DNA from: Aromatoleum toluolicum
Lineage (GTDB): Bacteria; Pseudomonadota; Gammaproteobacteria; Burkholderiales; Rhodocyclaceae
Reading direction: 5' to 3'
DNA: 64,000 nt
Assembly: GCF_012911005.2 (NCBI RefSeq)
Contig: NZ_WTVS01000002.1
Span: forward strand, 62,001 to 126,000
Shown: positions 42,999-50,886 of the stretch, one piece after another
Layout: the number at the start of each line of letters is the position of its first letter
Numbering within the stretch: the stretch's first letter is position 1
Notes under the pieces: model-generated
Database searches by the model: none
What the model was told of the DNA's origin: nothing
What the model saw: the letters and a program-made list of their open reading frames with translations, nothing else
Program-made: the position numbers and the translations under genes

Positions 42999-44090
42999 AT
43001 GAACCCATCCCGCGCCGACCGTCTGCAAACCGCCGCCTGGGCCGGCGTCGCCCTGGCGCTGGGGGCGCTGTTCTACGCCCTGTCGCCCATCCTCGCGCCC
43101 TTCGCGATCGCTGCCGTCTTCGCCTACATCTGCGATCCGGCGGTCAACTGGATGGTCGCGCGCCGCATCCCGCGCCCGGCCGCCGTGCTGCTCGTGATCC
43201 TCGGCGCCGGCCTGCTGCTCGTGCTGCTGTTCCTGATCCTCGCGCCGATGATCTGGCGCGAGGCGATCGCGCTGATCCGCCGCCTGCCCGATCTCATCGA
43301 ACTCCTCAATGCCCGCGTCGCCCCGGTGCTGCAGGCGCGCTTCGACGTCGACTTCCAGCTCGACGCCGCCCTCGTGCGCACCTGGATCGCCGAACACTGG
43401 GACAGCGCGCAGGACCTCATCCCCGTGATCCTCGGCCAGCTGCGCCAGGGCGGCCTCGCGCTGCTGGGCGCCGCCGCCAGCGTCTTCCTCGTGCCGGTCG
43501 TGATGTTCTACCTGCTGCAGGAATGGCCGCGCATCCTCGACAGCCTGCAGACCGTGATCCCGCGCCCGATGCTCGAACGCACGATGCGCATCATCAACGA
43601 CATCGACCGCGTGCTCTCGGAATTCCTGCGCGGCCAGCTCTCGGTGATGCTGCTGCTGGCCGTCTACTACAGCATCGGCCTGTGGATCGCCGGCCTCAAG
43701 TTCGCGCTGCCCGTCGGCGTCATCACCGGCCTGCTCGTCTTCATCCCCTACGTCGGCTTCGGCGGCGGCCTGCTGCTCGCGATCCTCGCCGCCCTGCTGC
43801 AAGCCGAAGGCTGGTCGCCGCTGATCGGCGTCGCAATAGTCTTCGGCCTCGGCCAGCTCATCGAAAGCTTCGTGCTCACCCCCTACCTCGTCGGCGAGCG
43901 CATCGGCCTGCACCCGCTCGCCGTCATCTTCGCGCTGATGGCCTTCGGCCAGCTCTTCGGCTTCGTCGGCATCCTCGTCGCCCTGCCCGCCAGCGCCGCG
44001 ATCCTCGTCGGCCTGCGCGAAGTGCGCACGGCCTGGCTCGCGAGCCGCCTCTATCTCGGCGACACCCCCGCCGACGGCCCACCGCAATGA
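42999..44090 (+). CDS. AI-2E family transporter (PerM-like)
   Basis: Inner-membrane protein of 363 residues with about eight helices. Family features are FAIAAVFAYICDPAVNWM, FLRGQLSVMLLLAVYYSIGLWIAG (quoted in part) and LTPYLVGERIGLHPL. Members export autoinducer-2 or act as sodium/proton antiporters; the activity here is not known. In betaproteobacteria this gene commonly lies between purM and hda, as here. Its stop overlaps the hda start (ATGA). Confidence 0.88.
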   Translation: MNPSRADRLQTAAWAGVALALGALFYALSPILAPFAIAAVFAYICDPAVNWMVARRIPRPAAVLLVILGAGLLLVLLFLILAPMIWREAIALIRRLPDLIELLNARVAPVLQARFDVDFQLDAALVRTWIAEHWDSAQDLIPVILGQLRQGGLALLGAAASVFLVPVVMFYLLQEWPRILDSLQTVIPRPMLERTMRIINDIDRVLSEFLRGQLSVMLLLAVYYSIGLWIAGLKFALPVGVITGLLVFIPYVGFGGGLLLAILAALLQAEGWSPLIGVAIVFGLGQLIESFVLTPYLVGERIGLHPLAVIFALMAFGQLFGFVGILVALPASAAILVGLREVRTAWLASRLYLGDTPADGPPQ

Positions 44091-44791
44091 AACAGCTCGT
44101 CCTCGACATCCGCCCCGACGCGCCGCCCACCCTCGACAACTTCGTCGTCGGCGGCAACGAAGAACTCGTCGCCACGCTGGGCGCCATCGCCGCGCCCTCG
44201 GCTGCCCCCTCGGTTGCCACCACAGGCGCCCCCCTGCCCGGCCACGTCTACCTGTGGGGCCCGGGGGGCAGCGGCCGCAGCCACCTGCTGCGCGGCACCC
44301 TCGCCGCCGCGACCGGTCGGCCGACGGCCTGCATCGCCGCCGCCGAGGTCGGCCGCGAACTGCCGCAGACGCAAGACCTGCTCCTCGCCATCGACGACGT
44401 CGACCGCCTCGGCGACGACGCCCAGATCGCCCTCTTCAACGCCTTCAACCGCTCGCGCAGCCTCGGCCAGACGCTGCTCCTCGCGGGCAAGGAAGCACCG
44501 CGCCAGCTCGCGCTGCGCGAGGACCTGCGCACCCGCATCGGCCAATGCCTGATCTACGAGGTGCGCCCGCTCGACGACGAATCGCGCGCGGCCATCCTCG
44601 CAACGCTGGCCGCGCGCCGCGGCCTGCGCCTCGCCGACGAAGTGATCGACTTCCTGATGCGACACGGCCGTCGCGACCTCCCCAGCCTGCTCGCGGTGCT
44701 CGACGCCCTCGACAACGCCTCCCTCGAGCGCAAGCGCGCGGTCACGCTGCCGTTGCTGCGCGAAATGATGCAGGCCGGCCTCGACATCTGA
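44087..44791 (+). CDS. hda: DnaA regulatory inactivator Hda
   Basis: Protein of 234 residues homologous to the AAA+ domain of DnaA. It has a Hda-type nucleotide-binding loop GPGGSGRSHLL (residues 60-70) and Walker B LLLAIDDVDRLG. The sensor-2/lid region ends LPSLLAVLDALDNASLERKR. With the beta clamp it stimulates ATP hydrolysis by DnaA and limits re-initiation of replication. The N terminus MKQLVLDI matches the clamp-binding QL-x-L-D-type motif of Hda. It overlaps the perM stop by four bases. Confidence 0.9.
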   Translation: MKQLVLDIRPDAPPTLDNFVVGGNEELVATLGAIAAPSAAPSVATTGAPLPGHVYLWGPGGSGRSHLLRGTLAAATGRPTACIAAAEVGRELPQTQDLLLAIDDVDRLGDDAQIALFNAFNRSRSLGQTLLLAGKEAPRQLALREDLRTRIGQCLIYEVRPLDDESRAAILATLAARRGLRLADEVIDFLMRHGRRDLPSLLAVLDALDNASLERKRAVTLPLLREMMQAGLDI

Positions 44792-44824
44792 GCCGGCCGC
44801 ACGCCCACCCCCAAGGAAACACCC

Positions 44825-45487
44825 GTGGATCTCGTCCTCTTCGACCTCGACAACACCCTGCTCAATGGCGACTCCGACTTCGCCTGGGCCCAGTTCCTCA
44901 TCGCCAAGGGCGTCCTCGACCGCGAGGTGCAGGAAGCGAAGAACATCCGGTTCTACGAGCAGTACAAGGCCGGCACGCTCGACATCTTCGAGTTCCTCGA
45001 CTTCCAGCTCGCCCCGCTCGCGCGCCATCCGCGCGACCAGCTCGACGCCTGGCACCGCGAGTTCATGGCCGCCTCCATCGCCCCGATGATCACCGACAAG
45101 GCGCGCGCGCTGGTGCGCCAGCACCTCGACAGCGGCGCGCTGGTCGCCGTCGTCACCGCCACCAACAGCTTCGTCACCGGCCCCATCGTGCGCGAATTCG
45201 GCATCCCGCACCTCGTCGCGACCATCCCCGCGCAGGAAAACGGCGCCTTCACCGGCAAGCCGCGCGGCATGCCCGCCTTCAAGGCCGGCAAGATCGAACG
45301 CGTCGACACCTGGCTCGAATCGCTCGGCCTCTATGCCGGCAGCTTCGCCCGTTCATGGTTCTACAGCGACTCGCACAACGACCTGCCGCTCATGTCACGC
45401 GTCACCGACCCCGTCGCCGTCGACCCCGACGACACCCTGCGCATCCATGCACAGAACGCCGGCTGGCCGGTCATCTCGCTACGCTGA
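44825..45487 (+). CDS. HAD-IB family phosphatase (SerB-like)
   Basis: Protein of 220 residues starting at GTG 44825 with AAGGAA nine bases upstream. Motif I is DLDNTLL (residues 7-13), motif II lies around TATNS (VVTATNSF), and motif III/IV includes the Lys and SDSHNDLPLM segment, where the final Asp pair binds Mg2+. Such proteins are often labelled phosphoserine phosphatase, but this subgroup near hda and pcnB has no proven substrate. It is part of the perM-hda-pcnB-folK transcription unit. Confidence 0.85.
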   Translation: MDLVLFDLDNTLLNGDSDFAWAQFLIAKGVLDREVQEAKNIRFYEQYKAGTLDIFEFLDFQLAPLARHPRDQLDAWHREFMAASIAPMITDKARALVRQHLDSGALVAVVTATNSFVTGPIVREFGIPHLVATIPAQENGAFTGKPRGMPAFKAGKIERVDTWLESLGLYAGSFARSWFYSDSHNDLPLMSRVTDPVAVDPDDTLRIHAQNAGWPVISLR

Positions 45488-45574
45488 ACGCACCTCGCCC
45501 GCCGCCGTGGCTGCGGGCGGACGCCGCATCGGTTATGATTCACGGCTTATGTTGACCGCCCCCCCTTCCATCCA

Positions 45575-46939
45575 ATGATCCGCAAGCTGCTGCGCAAGGT
45601 CTTCCGCCGCGCCGCCTCGCCCATCAACACCGAACCTGCGCTGGTCCCCGTCACCCAGCACGGCATCCGTCGCGAACAGATCTCGCCCGCCGCCCGCAAG
45701 GTGTGCACCGTGCTGCAGGAAAGCGGCCACAAGGCCTTCGTTGTCGGCGGCGCCGTGCGCGACCTGCTGGTCGGCCATCCGCCCAAGGACTACGACGTCG
45801 CCACGAGCGCCACGCCCGAGGAGGTGCGCGCGCTGTTCCGCCGCTCGCGCATCATCGGCCGGCGCTTCAAGATCGTGCACGTCATGAGCGGCCCGGAAAC
45901 GATCGAAGTGTCGACCTTCCGCGCCAGCCAGACCGCCGAGGACGCCGACACCGACGAGCACGGCCGCGTGCTGCGCGACAACGTGTACGGTTCGCAGGCC
46001 GAGGACGCCACGCGCCGCGACTTCACCGTCAACGCGCTGTACTACGACCCGACCACCGAACAGATCCTCGACTACCACCACGGTGTCGCCGACCTCAAGC
46101 AGAAGACGCTGCGCATCATCGGTGATCCGCGCGCACGCTACCGCGAGGACCCGGTGCGCATGCTGCGCGGCGTGCGCCTCGGCGCCAAGCTCGGCCTCAC
46201 GCTCGACCCGGCCGCGCGCAACCCCATCCGCGAGATGGCCGAACTCCTCGAGAACGTCCCCGCGGCGCGCCTCTTCGACGAGATGCTCAAACTGCTGTTC
46301 TCCGGCTACGCGGTCAAGTGCCTGAAACAGCTGCGCGAGGAAGGCCTGCACCACGGCCTGCTGCCGCTCCTCGACGTGATCCTCGAACAGCCGCTGGGCG
46401 AGCGCTTCGTGTGGCTGTCGCTGGAAAACACCGACGATCGCGTGCGCGCCGACAAGCCCGTATCCCCCGGCTTCCTGTTCGCGACCCTGCTCTGGCACGA
46501 AGTGCTCGCCAACTGGGAAGCACGCAAGGCGAACGGCGAACACACCCAGCCCGCGCTCTTCGCCGCGATGGACGAAGTGCTCGACAGGCAGGCCGGCAAG
46601 CTCGCGATCACCAAGCGCATCGTCGGCGACATCAAGGAAATCTGGGCCCTGCAGCCGCGCTTCGAGAAGTGCAGCGGCAAGGCACCGTACCGCCTCATCG
46701 AACAGCCGCGCTACCGCGCCGCGTGGGACTTCCTGCGCCTGCGCGCCCAGTCCGGCGAGCTCGACGCCGCACTGCCCGACTGGTGGGACCGCTTCGCCCA
46801 CGCCGGCCACGACGCACGCGAAGCGCTCCTCGCGGAGACGCCGACCGCCGGCGAGGCCACCGAGCGCAAGCGCCGCCGTCGCCGCCGCAAGCCCGCCGCG
46901 GCCGCAGCCGAGGCCACGGCAAGCAGCGACGCATCATGA
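45575..46939 (+). CDS. pcnB: poly(A) polymerase I
   Basis: Protein of 454 residues of the class II nucleotidyltransferase group. The catalytic segment VVGGAVRDLLVGHPPKDYDV (two Asp ligands in DYD) and RRDFTVNALYYDP are clear. The helical body follows (EDPVRMLRGVRLGAKL), and the C terminus is strongly basic (RKRRRRRRKP), as in PcnB rather than CCA-adding enzymes. It adds 3' poly(A) tails that promote RNA decay. The stop overlaps the folK start by four bases. Confidence 0.92.
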   Translation: MIRKLLRKVFRRAASPINTEPALVPVTQHGIRREQISPAARKVCTVLQESGHKAFVVGGAVRDLLVGHPPKDYDVATSATPEEVRALFRRSRIIGRRFKIVHVMSGPETIEVSTFRASQTAEDADTDEHGRVLRDNVYGSQAEDATRRDFTVNALYYDPTTEQILDYHHGVADLKQKTLRIIGDPRARYREDPVRMLRGVRLGAKLGLTLDPAARNPIREMAELLENVPAARLFDEMLKLLFSGYAVKCLKQLREEGLHHGLLPLLDVILEQPLGERFVWLSLENTDDRVRADKPVSPGFLFATLLWHEVLANWEARKANGEHTQPALFAAMDEVLDRQAGKLAITKRIVGDIKEIWALQPRFEKCSGKAPYRLIEQPRYRAAWDFLRLRAQSGELDAALPDWWDRFAHAGHDAREALLAETPTAGEATERKRRRRRRKPAAAAAEATASSDAS

Positions 46940-47448
46940 CTGAGCACCGCCCGCCACCGGGCCCCGGCCCGGTGCGCGCGTTCGTCGCCCTCGGCGCCAA
47001 CCTGGGAGACGCCGCTGCGGCACTCGACAGCGCCTTCGCCGCGCTCGACGCCCTGCCCGCCACACGCCTCGTCGGGCGCTCCAGCCTCTACCGCACCGCG
47101 CCGGTCGGCGTCACCGGCCATCCCGACTACCTCAACGCCGTCGCCGCGATCGACACCGCGTTGGCCGCGCCGGACCTGCTCAAGGCGCTGCTCGACCTCG
47201 AAAGCTCGCACGGGCGCCGGCGCGAGACCGAACTCGCCCCACGCACGCTGGACCTCGACCTGCTCCTCTACGGCGACGCGACCATCGCCCTGCCCGGCCT
47301 CGAGGTCCCGCACCCGCGCATGCACCAGCGCGCCTTCGTGCTGGCCCCGCTCGCGGAGATCGCCCCCGACGCCGACATCCCAGGCCGCGGCCGCGTGGCG
47401 GACCTGCTCGACGCCGTGCGCGACCAGCGCATCGAGCGCCTTCCCTGA
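46936..47448 (+). CDS. folK: 6-hydroxymethyl-7,8-dihydropterin pyrophosphokinase
   Basis: Protein of 170 residues. HPPK signatures are AFVALGANLGD near the N terminus, HGRRRETELAPRTLDLDLLLYGD in the centre (quoted for its Asp pair and Arg residues) and PHPRMHQRAFVLAPLAEIAP. It transfers pyrophosphate from ATP to the pterin in folate synthesis. It is translationally coupled to pcnB. A panB-panC pair lies two genes downstream, as in many proteobacteria. Confidence 0.93.
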   Translation: MTEHRPPPGPGPVRAFVALGANLGDAAAALDSAFAALDALPATRLVGRSSLYRTAPVGVTGHPDYLNAVAAIDTALAAPDLLKALLDLESSHGRRRETELAPRTLDLDLLLYGDATIALPGLEVPHPRMHQRAFVLAPLAEIAPDADIPGRGRVADLLDAVRDQRIERLP

Positions 47449-47472
47449 TCCGTCCGCACCGCCGAATTTCCC

Positions 47473-47835
47473 ATGACCGCCTGGATGCAGACCCTGCCCG
47501 CCTGGGTGCAGACCGCGATGCTGCTCACCGCATCGAACGTCTTCATGACCTTCGCGTGGTACGGCCATCTCAAGAACATGCAGTCCAAGGCCTGGTTCGT
47601 CGCCGCCATCGTCAGCTGGGGCATCGCGCTGTTCGAATACCTGCTGCAGGTGCCGGCCAACCGCATCGGCGCGACCGAGCTGAGCCTCGCCCAGCTCAAG
47701 ATCATGCAGGAAGTGATCACCCTGCTCGTTTTCGTGCCCTTCGTCGTGCTGTACATGAAGCAGCCGATCAAGCTTGACTATCTTTGGGCCGCCCTGTGTA
47801 TGCTTGGTGCGGTATATTTCATTTTCAGAAACTAG
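47473..47835 (+). CDS. DUF486 (DMT-like) small membrane protein
   Basis: Protein of 120 residues with four hydrophobic helices: AMLLTASNVFMTFAWYGHL, AWFVAAIVSWGIALFEYLL, MQEVITLLVFVPFVVLYM and LDYLWAALCMLGAVYFIF. It matches the DUF486 family, a half-size relative of drug/metabolite transporters, which probably works as a dimer. Function unknown. It lies inside the folK-panB gene string, 24 bases after folK. Confidence 0.85.
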   Translation: MTAWMQTLPAWVQTAMLLTASNVFMTFAWYGHLKNMQSKAWFVAAIVSWGIALFEYLLQVPANRIGATELSLAQLKIMQEVITLLVFVPFVVLYMKQPIKLDYLWAALCMLGAVYFIFRN

Positions 47836-47850
47836 AGGCGACGTTCCTGC

Positions 47851-48492
47851 ATGTTGGACAAGGCACGCTACATCGTGGTCGAAGGCCCCATCGGCGCGGG
47901 CAAGACCTCGCTCGCCCGGCGGCTTGCGGAACGCCTCGACGCGCGGGCGCTGTTCGAGCAACCGGAACTGAACCCCTTCCTCGGCCGTTTCTACCAGGAC
48001 GCCGAGCGCTGGGCGATGTCCACCCAGCTGCACTTCCTGTTCCAGCGCTTCGACCAGCTCGGCATCGTCGCCGAGGCAATGGAACAGCAGCAGCGCGTGG
48101 TATCCGACTTCGTGCTGGACAAGGATCCGCTGTTCGCCGCGCTGAACCTCGCGCCCGACGAACTCGCGCTCTACCAGCGCGTATTCGACGCGATGAAACC
48201 CGTTTCGCCACCCAAGCCGGACCTCATCATTTATCTGCAGGCCAAGCCCGAAACGCTGGTCGAACGCGTCCGCCGGCGCGGCCTCGACACCGAGCGGCGC
48301 ATCACCGAGCAATATCTCGAACGCGTCGCCGAGCGTTACGCGCGCTTCTTCTACCAGTACGATGCCGCGCCGCTGTTCATCGTCGATGCCGAAGTCCTCA
48401 ACCCGATCGACCACGATGACGACTTCGAACTCCTCCTCGATCGCCTGCGCAACATGCGCAGCTATCGCGAATTCTTCGGTTACGCCGCCTGA
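47851..48492 (+). CDS. deoxynucleoside kinase family protein
   Basis: Protein of 213 residues. P-loop EGPIGAGKTSLARRL at residues 10-24, the substrate-site segment EQPELNPFLGRFYQD, and an Arg-rich lid (VERVRRRGLDTERR). These belong to the dCK/dGK family that phosphorylates deoxynucleosides. The usual DRS/DRY segment reads SDFVLDKD here, as in several proteobacterial members found next to folK and panB. The exact nucleoside is unknown. Confidence 0.88.
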   Translation: MLDKARYIVVEGPIGAGKTSLARRLAERLDARALFEQPELNPFLGRFYQDAERWAMSTQLHFLFQRFDQLGIVAEAMEQQQRVVSDFVLDKDPLFAALNLAPDELALYQRVFDAMKPVSPPKPDLIIYLQAKPETLVERVRRRGLDTERRITEQYLERVAERYARFFYQYDAAPLFIVDAEVLNPIDHDDDFELLLDRLRNMRSYREFFGYAA

Positions 48493-48571
48493 GCGAGCGC
48501 CCGGCGGACCACGAAACGGCTTGTACCTGCGCGGCATTCAAGAATAAACGCGCCTCTCCCGAGGAACCCCG

Positions 48572-49387
48572 ATGAGCTACCTCCAGGACGAAAAACCCGT
48601 CACCCTGTCCGAGCTTGCCAAGATGCGCACCGAAGGGCGCAAGATTGCCATGCTCACCTGTTACGACGCGAGCTTTGCCGCGCTGCTCGAGCGCGCCGGC
48701 GTGGACGTCGCGCTGGTCGGGGATTCCCTCGGCAACGTCGTGCAGGGCCAGAAATCGACCCTGCCGGTGACGCTGGACCAGATGGTCTACCACACCGAAT
48801 GCGTCGCCCGCGCCAACACCCGCCTCTTCATCGTCGCGGACATGTCCTTCGGCAGCTATCAGGAAAGCCCCGAGCAAGCCCTGCGCAACGCCGCACGCCT
48901 GATGGCGGCCGGCGCCCACATGGTCAAGCTCGAAGGCGGCGCCTTCATGGCCGAGACCGTGCGCTTCCTCGTCGAGCGCGGCGTCCCGGTATGCGCGCAC
49001 ATCGGCCTCACGCCGCAGTCCGTGAACCAGCTCGGCGGCTACCGCGTGCAGGGCCGCAGCGAAGCCGGTGCGGCGCAACTCAAGGCGGATGCCCTCGCGC
49101 TGGAGCAGGCCGGCGCTGCGCTGATGGTGATGGAGATGGTGCCTGCCGGCCTCGCCGGCGAAGTCACCGCCAGCCTCGCTTCGATGGCGACGATAGGCAT
49201 CGGTGCCGGCGCCTCCTGCGACGGCCAGGTCCTGGTGCTGCACGACATGATCGGCGTCTATCCCGGCCGCAAGGCGCGCTTCGTCAAGAATTTCATGCCC
49301 GGCGCCGCCAGCATCGAGGAAGCCGTCGCCAACTACGTCCGCGCGGTCAAGGACGGCAGCTTCCCCGCCGCCGAACACTGCTACTGA
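48572..49387 (+). CDS. panB: 3-methyl-2-oxobutanoate hydroxymethyltransferase
   Basis: Protein of 271 residues. It forms ketopantoate from alpha-ketoisovalerate and methylene-tetrahydrofolate, the first step of pantothenate synthesis. Key segments are the metal-binding [33 protein letters not shown], the HIGLTPQS motif and the [18 protein letters not shown] segment (quoted in part). A GAGGAA ribosome binding site precedes ATG. panC follows 29 bases later. Confidence 0.95.
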   Translation: MSYLQDEKPVTLSELAKMRTEGRKIAMLTCYDASFAALLERAGVDVALVGDSLGNVVQGQKSTLPVTLDQMVYHTECVARANTRLFIVADMSFGSYQESPEQALRNAARLMAAGAHMVKLEGGAFMAETVRFLVERGVPVCAHIGLTPQSVNQLGGYRVQGRSEAGAAQLKADALALEQAGAALMVMEMVPAGLAGEVTASLASMATIGIGAGASCDGQVLVLHDMIGVYPGRKARFVKNFMPGAASIEEAVANYVRAVKDGSFPAAEHCY

Positions 49388-49416
49388 CCGCCCGCTCCAC
49401 CCGCAGGGAACACACC

Positions 49417-50244
49417 ATGCAGATCCACACCTCCATCGACAGCCTGCGCGCCGCGCGCAGGACCGCCGGCAAGGTCGCCTTCGTTCCGACGATGGGCAAC
49501 CTCCACGCCGGCCACATCGACCTCGTGCGCCAGGCGGCCGAGAAGGCCGACAGCGTCATCGCCAGCATCTTCGTCAACCGTCTGCAGTTCGGCCCGAGCG
49601 AGGACTTCAACAGCTATCCGCGCACGCTCGCAGCCGACTGCGAGCGGCTGGAGGCCGCGGGCGTCGCGCACGTGTTCGCCCCGGACGAGAAGGTGATGTA
49701 CCCCGAGCCGCAGCATTACCACGTCGATCCGGCGCCGGCGCAGATCAGCATCCTCGAGGGCGAGTTCCGCGCCGGCCATTTCCGCGGTGTCGCCACCGTC
49801 GTGCTGAAGCTCCTCAACATTGTGCAACCCGACGTCGCGCTGTTCGGCAAGAAGGACTACCAGCAGCTGATGGTCCTGCGCAACATGGTGCGTCAGCTCG
49901 CGATCCCCATCGAAGTGCTGCCGGGCGAGACCGTGCGCGCCGACGACGGTCTCGCGCTGTCCTCGCGCAACGGCTACCTCTCGCCCGAGGAACGGGCCGA
50001 GGCCCCGCGCCTCTATCGCCAGCTCGTGCGCGTCTGCGAGGCGGTGCGCCGCGGCGATCACGATTTCCTCAAGCTCGAGACCGAATCCGTCGCCGAGCTC
50101 GCCGCACACGGCTGGAAGCCCGACTACATCGCCGTGCGCCGCCGCGCCGACCTCCAGCCCCCCATGCACGCCGACGACCCCCTCGTCGTGCTCGCTGCGG
50201 CCAAGCTCGGTCGCACCCGCCTCATCGACAACCTGGAAATCTGA
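49417..50244 (+). CDS. panC: pantothenate synthetase
   Basis: Protein of 275 residues, normal length. It joins pantoate and beta-alanine using ATP. Family motifs are [15 protein letters not shown] with the HIGH-like site, [39 protein letters not shown] and the KMSKS-like [10 protein letters not shown]. It starts at ATG 49417 with GCAGGGA upstream. It is the last gene of the block; a hairpin lies just behind its stop. panD is not in the window. Confidence 0.95.
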   Translation: MQIHTSIDSLRAARRTAGKVAFVPTMGNLHAGHIDLVRQAAEKADSVIASIFVNRLQFGPSEDFNSYPRTLAADCERLEAAGVAHVFAPDEKVMYPEPQHYHVDPAPAQISILEGEFRAGHFRGVATVVLKLLNIVQPDVALFGKKDYQQLMVLRNMVRQLAIPIEVLPGETVRADDGLALSSRNGYLSPEERAEAPRLYRQLVRVCEAVRRGDHDFLKLETESVAELAAHGWKPDYIAVRRRADLQPPMHADDPLVVLAAAKLGRTRLIDNLEI

Positions 50245-50250
50245 CGCGCG

Positions 50251-50269
50251 CGGGGCCCGGACGGCCCCG
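50251..50269 (+). terminator. hairpin after panC
   Basis: CGGGGCC (50251-50257) and GGCCCCG (50263-50269) pair around a five-base loop, seven bases after the panC stop. No T-run follows, so termination here is only suggested. Confidence 0.4.
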
Positions 50270-50377
50270 CCGGGCATTGCGCACTTGCATCCGCGCCCGG
50301 TTCGTTTCAAGCTATGCCAGCATGCTCCCGAACAAGCGGAGAGCCGCGTGAATGCCTAACACGAACGGAGGGACACG

Positions 50378-50830
50378 ATGCTTGCGACAACTGTGACAGT
50401 GCGACAGATTCTTGAACAGAAGGGCTCGACGACGCACTCGGTGACGCCCGCCGTGAGCGTCCTCGACGCCCTGGCGATGATGGCCAAACACGACATCGGC
50501 TCGGTGCTGGTGCTCGAGAACGAGCGCCTCGTGGGCATCTTCACCGAACGCGACTACGCGCGGAAACTCGTCCTCAAGGGTCTCAATTCTCGCGAAGCCA
50601 CCGTGGGCGACGTGATGACGCCCAACGTGTGCACGATCACCCCGTCGATGGCCATCGACTCGGTGATGAACATCATGACGGAGAACCGCTTCCGTCACCT
50701 GCCGGTGGTCGAGCAAGGGCACATCGTCGGCATCGTCACCATCGGCGACGTCGTCAAGTCCATCATCGACCTGCAGGAAAAGACGATCAACCACCTGTCG
50801 AACTACATCGCCGGCGAACTCACCACCTGA
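50378..50830 (+). CDS. tandem CBS-domain protein
   Basis: Soluble protein of 150 residues consisting of two CBS domains (about 10-70 and 77-140). Typical segments are MAKHDIGSVLVLENERLVGIFTERDYARK (part) and TENRFRHLPVVEQGHIVGIVTIGDVVKS (part). Such stand-alone pairs bind adenine nucleotides and sense energy state. A GGAGGGA ribosome binding site lies about seven bases before the ATG. The partner is unknown; it is convergent with pepN. Confidence 0.9.
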   Translation: MLATTVTVRQILEQKGSTTHSVTPAVSVLDALAMMAKHDIGSVLVLENERLVGIFTERDYARKLVLKGLNSREATVGDVMTPNVCTITPSMAIDSVMNIMTENRFRHLPVVEQGHIVGIVTIGDVVKSIIDLQEKTINHLSNYIAGELTT

Positions 50831-50886
50831 ACATCGGGCGGGCCGCGAACACCGCGCCCCGCCTGTCGTGCCGGCGCCGCGGGCGC